Source of the DNA: Minisyncoccota bacterium
GTDB lineage: Bacteria > Patescibacteriota > Minisyncoccia > Phycocordibacterales > GCA-2747955
Direction of reading: 5' to 3'
Length of the DNA stretch: 5,619 bases
Assembly: GCA_023143935.1 (NCBI GenBank)
Contig: JAGLGQ010000075.1
Coordinates: 1-5,619 of the forward strand
Both the position numbers and the translations under genes were made by a program. This document shows, in pieces, positions 5,532 to 5,619 of the stretch. Numbering within the stretch: the first letter of the stretch is position 1; each line of letters opens with the position of its first letter. Below the pieces are notes generated by a model. It was not told the DNA's origin, ran no database searches, and saw only the letters and a list, made by a program, of their open reading frames with translations.

Positions 5532-5619
5532 TTACCATAAATCATTTTTCCCCTCTTGTTTTCTTTCAAAAGAATTTTTATAATATTTTTTTCCTTTTAG
5601 TTTTTCTGGTAAATGTTCT
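5532..5619 (-). CDS. rarA: 3' end of a minus-strand gene, probably RarA/MgsA AAA ATPase
   Basis: A partial gene runs off the right edge; only the last 28 full codons and a TAA stop (5532-5534) are visible. The peptide reads EHLPEKLKGKKYY, then a charged tail ending in DLW. The pattern LP-x-x-LKG-x-x-YY resembles the extreme C-terminus of RarA/MgsA, a replication-associated recombination clamp-loader-like ATPase, where YLP(D/E)xLKxxxYY is common. The other two minus frames hit stops or give no recognisable pattern. The gene converges on tRNA-Arg, with the 70-base palindrome between them. The identification rests on about 13 residues and is tentative; the existence of a coding end here is more secure than its name. 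Confidence 0.5.
   Translation of the reverse strand, partial: EHLPEKLKGKKYYKNSFERKQEGKNDLW

Overview
This is an AT-rich bacterial window. Its sparse, overlap-poor coding style, few Shine-Dalgarno sites, strong AGA (Arg) usage and gene content suggest Candidatus Patescibacteria (CPR/Parcubacteria-like). That content is a soluble VirD4/HerA-type ATPase with a large N-terminal region, a HIT protein and a PilC-like platform protein. The lineage call is inferred from gene type and composition; no rRNA or other marker gene is present. All complete genes end in TAA and no frame needs TGA read as glycine, so the standard bacterial code fits.

Layout: positions 1-154 are a GC-richer non-coding island with an 8-bp direct repeat, a 21-bp hairpin and a rho-independent terminator that closes a transcript entering from the left. 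Positions 155-307 are an AT-rich control region with four perfectly phased 11-bp direct repeats (GAGAGTT plus 4 variable bases). A plus-strand cluster follows: a 1096-aa P-loop ATPase (308-3598), a 141-aa HIT hydrolase (3604-4029) and a 398-aa type II secretion F/PilC protein (4050-5246). The gaps are 5 and 20 bases, so the three genes are probably co-transcribed. Next come a tRNA promoter, a perfect palindrome at the predicted start of transcription, tRNA-Arg(UCU) at 5324-5395 and its terminator. The right end holds a 70-base perfect composite palindrome, then the convergent 3' end of a minus-strand gene that resembles the C-terminus of RarA/MgsA.

How the genes may work together: PilC/GspF proteins are the inner-membrane platform of type IV pili and type II secretion systems. 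VirD4/HerA/FtsK-class ATPases pump DNA or protein. Their linkage here fits a pilus-associated DNA uptake or transfer role, but nothing in the window proves it. The HIT protein is probably a housekeeping nucleotide hydrolase carried in the same operon. The tRNA reads AGA, the commonest arginine codon in these genes.

The least explained elements are the 11-bp repeat array upstream of the ATPase and the two long GC-rich palindromes, each next to an intrinsic terminator.
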